In this document: positions 62,094-64,000 of the stretch, piece by piece
How the letters are laid out: every line of letters starts with the position of its first letter
How positions within the stretch are numbered: position 1 is the stretch's first letter
Origin: Microbulbifer sp. ALW1
GTDB lineage: Bacteria; Pseudomonadota; Gammaproteobacteria; Pseudomonadales; Cellvibrionaceae
NCBI RefSeq assembly: GCF_009903625.1
Contig: NZ_CP047569.1
Coordinates: 2,892,501-2,956,500 of the forward strand
Direction: 5' to 3'
DNA: 64,000 nt
Made by a program: the position numbers and the translations under genes
Notes under the pieces: model-generated
Seen by the model: only the letters and a program-made list of their open reading frames with translations
The model's database searches: none
What the model was told of the DNA's origin: nothing

Positions 62094-62534
62094 TCAGGGA
62101 TTGCTGGGGGAAAGTTCTCTTTTCATAAGCGCATGGCGCTTTGCAAAGGTGCTTTTTGTTATCGGTGAGCAAATGAAGGGGTCTGCAAGGCCAAGAAACC
62201 CCCCGGAAAATTCGAGTACATCGCGGTATCGGGTTTTTCCACCCAAATCCTCAAAATGATGTTCATGGCGGAAATACTTATAAGGCCCTTTTCGCATTTC
62301 ATCGACGAAGTGGCTATTGGGTTCAAATTCAGTGATTTCTGCTTCATAAGTGAAAGGAAGCCCGAACATATAGAAAACAAAGCGTAATCGCTCGCCACAG
62401 CTATGCCAGTATTCCGGCCCGGAAATCCAGTTTGTTCTATAGGGGAAATGCGACAGGAATCCGGCTCTGGATGCACAGAATTCAAAGACTTCCTCTACGG
62501 GGCGATCGATAATACTTTCAAACTCGAGTTTCAT
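62094..62534 (-). CDS. SRPBCC (START-like) protein
   Basis: A 146-residue SRPBCC/polyketide-cyclase-like protein (FESIIDRPVEEVFEFCASRAGFLSHFPY, then EITEFEPNSHFVDEMRKGPYKYFRHEHHFEDLGGKTRYRDVLEF). The fold has a deep hydrophobic pocket used for binding or cyclising lipids and polyketides. With a ketoacyl synthase two genes on, a role in handling or cyclising its product is plausible. Seven bases after the desaturase gene. Confidence 0.85.
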   Translation of the reverse strand: MKLEFESIIDRPVEEVFEFCASRAGFLSHFPYRTNWISGPEYWHSCGERLRFVFYMFGLPFTYEAEITEFEPNSHFVDEMRKGPYKYFRHEHHFEDLGGKTRYRDVLEFSGGFLGLADPFICSPITKSTFAKRHALMKRELSPSNP

Positions 62535-62541
62535 AGTTTGC

Positions 62542-63531
62542 TTACACCTGTAGGTTCTTTACCGGATCAATGTAGATTTTTACGGGGTCTGAAAGTCGTA
62601 GCTTGGCAGAAAACCCCAGCATGGGGACGTCTTCATAAGTGCCGAGATCCCCGGATGCCTGAACGAGTGAATACACTTCGGGCAGGTTGTGCCATGGGAC
62701 CGTAGGAAAGTAGTGGTGCTCTGTGTGAAAGTTGAAGTTGTATGCCAGCACCGTTGAGAGCAATTTTGAAAAAGAGGAGGTTCTGGAAACGCTGTCCTGC
62801 TCATGCAATGGTATAGGCGTCGACCGAGTTTTCGATGTGAAAGGAAAAATGCCGGAGTGGTGGGTGAAGTTAATGGCTTCAAACCAGAAAAAGTAGAAGA
62901 TGATGGCTGGAAGGATGTAGCTCAACCAGTTTGACATGCCCATTGTAAGTCCCAGTGTGACTTGGGGGACAAGGCACACTACTAGAGATAGCAGTCCGCT
63001 GTTTCGACTCTTTCGGGTGGTACTTTTTTTGAACGGGTGCAGCCAGAACACTGAGAAAATCAATTGAATTGAGGGGATGGGAACACAAAACCACCAAACC
63101 CAGCGAAATGCCTGCCGTTTTAGGAAGGATGCCTCTCGTAGCTTGAGAAGCCCTGCCTGGGTTGGATCCCGGTCGATCACGCCCACCCATTTGTGGTGTT
63201 GCAGGTGTAATTCTCGCCAGGGTGTAAAAGGCACCAGGCAGAAGGCGCTCAAAAAGTAGCCGGCCAGTGTGTTGCTCCGCTGGCTGCGAAACATGGCGCG
63301 ATGACCGCATTCGTGCAGCAGGGAAAAACAGCGGAACATGGAGATGCCAGCTACGGCTAACCAGAATAGATAGGAAACGCTGAGGATCTCCGATCTGCAC
63401 AGAAAGTAGATTGAGCCCGCGCAAATGGCCGGCTCCATTACAAGCAGTGCGGCTGAGAGGGAGCTGTTCTGTGTGAACAGTCCCCGGCGATGCAGTTCTT
63501 CCCGAAGCTTGGAGTAAGTGTTGATCTTCAA
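62542..63531 (-). CDS. Membrane fatty acid desaturase
   Basis: A 329-residue integral-membrane di-iron enzyme. The three histidine boxes are LHECGHRAMF, LQHHKWVGVI and NFHTEHHYFP, the arrangement of acyl-lipid desaturases and carotene hydroxylases; four hydrophobic spans surround them. The start is TTG, overlapping the exporter's stop (TTGA), with GGAG seven bases upstream, so it is translationally coupled. Rubredoxin in the same operon could supply electrons. Substrate unknown, probably an acyl chain or the exported lipid. Confidence 0.88.
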   Translation of the reverse strand: MKINTYSKLREELHRRGLFTQNSSLSAALLVMEPAICAGSIYFLCRSEILSVSYLFWLAVAGISMFRCFSLLHECGHRAMFRSQRSNTLAGYFLSAFCLVPFTPWRELHLQHHKWVGVIDRDPTQAGLLKLREASFLKRQAFRWVWWFCVPIPSIQLIFSVFWLHPFKKSTTRKSRNSGLLSLVVCLVPQVTLGLTMGMSNWLSYILPAIIFYFFWFEAINFTHHSGIFPFTSKTRSTPIPLHEQDSVSRTSSFSKLLSTVLAYNFNFHTEHHYFPTVPWHNLPEVYSLVQASGDLGTYEDVPMLGFSAKLRLSDPVKIYIDPVKNLQV

Positions 63532-64000
63532 GATGCTTCTCCGGCGAGTGATTCGTTCTGGGAGGCTTGTGAAGGCTTTGGCTTCTTTTGCGGATCCAGC
63601 TTGAGGAGCAGGCAGGGCAGGAACACCAGGTCGATGACAAGCGCCGTCACAATAGTCAGAGCCAGTAGATTTCCCATTTGCGAGGTAGGCTCGAAAGGTG
63701 ATAGTCCCAGCACCAGAAAACCGGCAGCGAGAATAATGGATGTTGTCAGGATCGCAGTGCCGGCATCCCGATGTGCATACTCGATGGACGCTTCCGGTGA
63801 ATAATTGAGTGCATTACGTGCGTATCGGTACTTGCTGAGAAAATGAATGGTGTCGTCAACGATGATGCCAATTGCCATCGAAATGACCGCAGAGGTGGCA
63901 AGCCCGATGGTGGAAGCCGTAACCGCCCAGATACCCAGAGCCACAATGGCGGGAGTGACATTGGAAAAGATACTGATGAAACCGTAGATAAAGGAGCGGA
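63528..64000 (-). CDS. RND/MMPL-family exporter (N-terminal part beyond window)
   Basis: The C-terminal 157 residues of an RND-superfamily (MMPL type) inner-membrane transporter: VALGIWAVTASTIGLATS, the hallmark AIGIIVDDTIHFLSKYRYAR, TGTAI-like DAGTAILTTSIILAAGFLVLGL, and FEPTSQMGNLLALTIVTALVIDLVFLPCLLL. These form the last transmembrane helices with the conserved Asp pair of the proton relay. Such exporters move lipids, hopanoids or glycolipids. It is the most upstream visible gene of the operon and overlaps the desaturase. Confidence 0.88.
   Translation of the reverse strand, partial: RSFIYGFISIFSNVTPAIVALGIWAVTASTIGLATSAVISMAIGIIVDDTIHFLSKYRYARNALNYSPEASIEYAHRDAGTAILTTSIILAAGFLVLGLSPFEPTSQMGNLLALTIVTALVIDLVFLPCLLLKLDPQKKPKPSQASQNESLAGEAS

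Overview
The window looks like chromosomal DNA of a GC-rich marine gammaproteobacterium. Long housekeeping genes (metH, cysI-like, hrpB, murI, rmuC, trmA, a DAHP synthase, an AddA/AddB-like pair) are interspersed with secreted polysaccharide- and polyester-degrading enzymes: a GH16 with CBM6, a PL10 pectate lyase and a PHB-depolymerase-type esterase with thrombospondin type 3 repeats. The mixture suggests Cellvibrionales (for example Microbulbifer-like). That placement is inferred from gene content; no rRNA or tRNA gene was seen.

Layout. 1-2.2 kb: divergent phenylalanine hydroxylase (cut by the window edge) and TyrR/PhhR-type regulator, with a perfect TyrR box just before the regulator. 2.2-8 kb: Mpo1-like protein, CaiB-type CoA-transferase, an LprI-MliC lipoprotein, and a CstA / cory-CC-star / ArsA-type ATPase run. 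8-15 kb: sulfite/nitrite reductase with DUF934 partner, an unlisted 44-residue membrane protein with its own terminator, DUF2970 protein and metH. 15-21 kb: DJ-1/PfpI protein, nfuA, GH16 and hrpB. 21-25 kb: a coupled pair of small exported proteins, a MarR regulator with two operator-like palindromes driving a siderophore-interacting flavoprotein, and tpm. 25-38 kb: pectate lyase with SSS symporter, small envelope proteins, a secreted beta-propeller protein, a TraF-like outer-membrane protein behind trxC, a GFA protein, a methyltransferase, and the PHB depolymerase.

39.0-43.1 kb is an AT-richer island of small genes all on the minus strand, separated by attC sites: a cluster of integron cassettes with no integrase in view. 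At least three attC sites are convincing. One is split by a 164-bp miniature inverted-repeat element lying in its R' core. Cassette products include an Abi-alpha (DUF4393) protein, an ankyrin-repeat protein, and membrane and unknown proteins.

43.3-57.4 kb returns to core genes: NagB-like protein, DAHP synthase, AddA/AddB-like helicase-nuclease pair, murI, rmuC, AEC transporter, DUF2489, trmA, YjbQ. 57.4-64 kb (minus strand, continuing off the right edge) is a tight operon encoding an RND/MMPL exporter, fatty acid desaturase, SRPBCC protein, unknown protein, a 3-ketoacyl-CoA-synthase/type III PKS-like enzyme with a degenerate methyltransferase-like tail, rubredoxin, a lipoprotein-sorting-type periplasmic protein and an outer-membrane barrel. 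It reads as a lipid biosynthesis and export pathway I cannot match to a described product, and is the best candidate here for an undescribed system.
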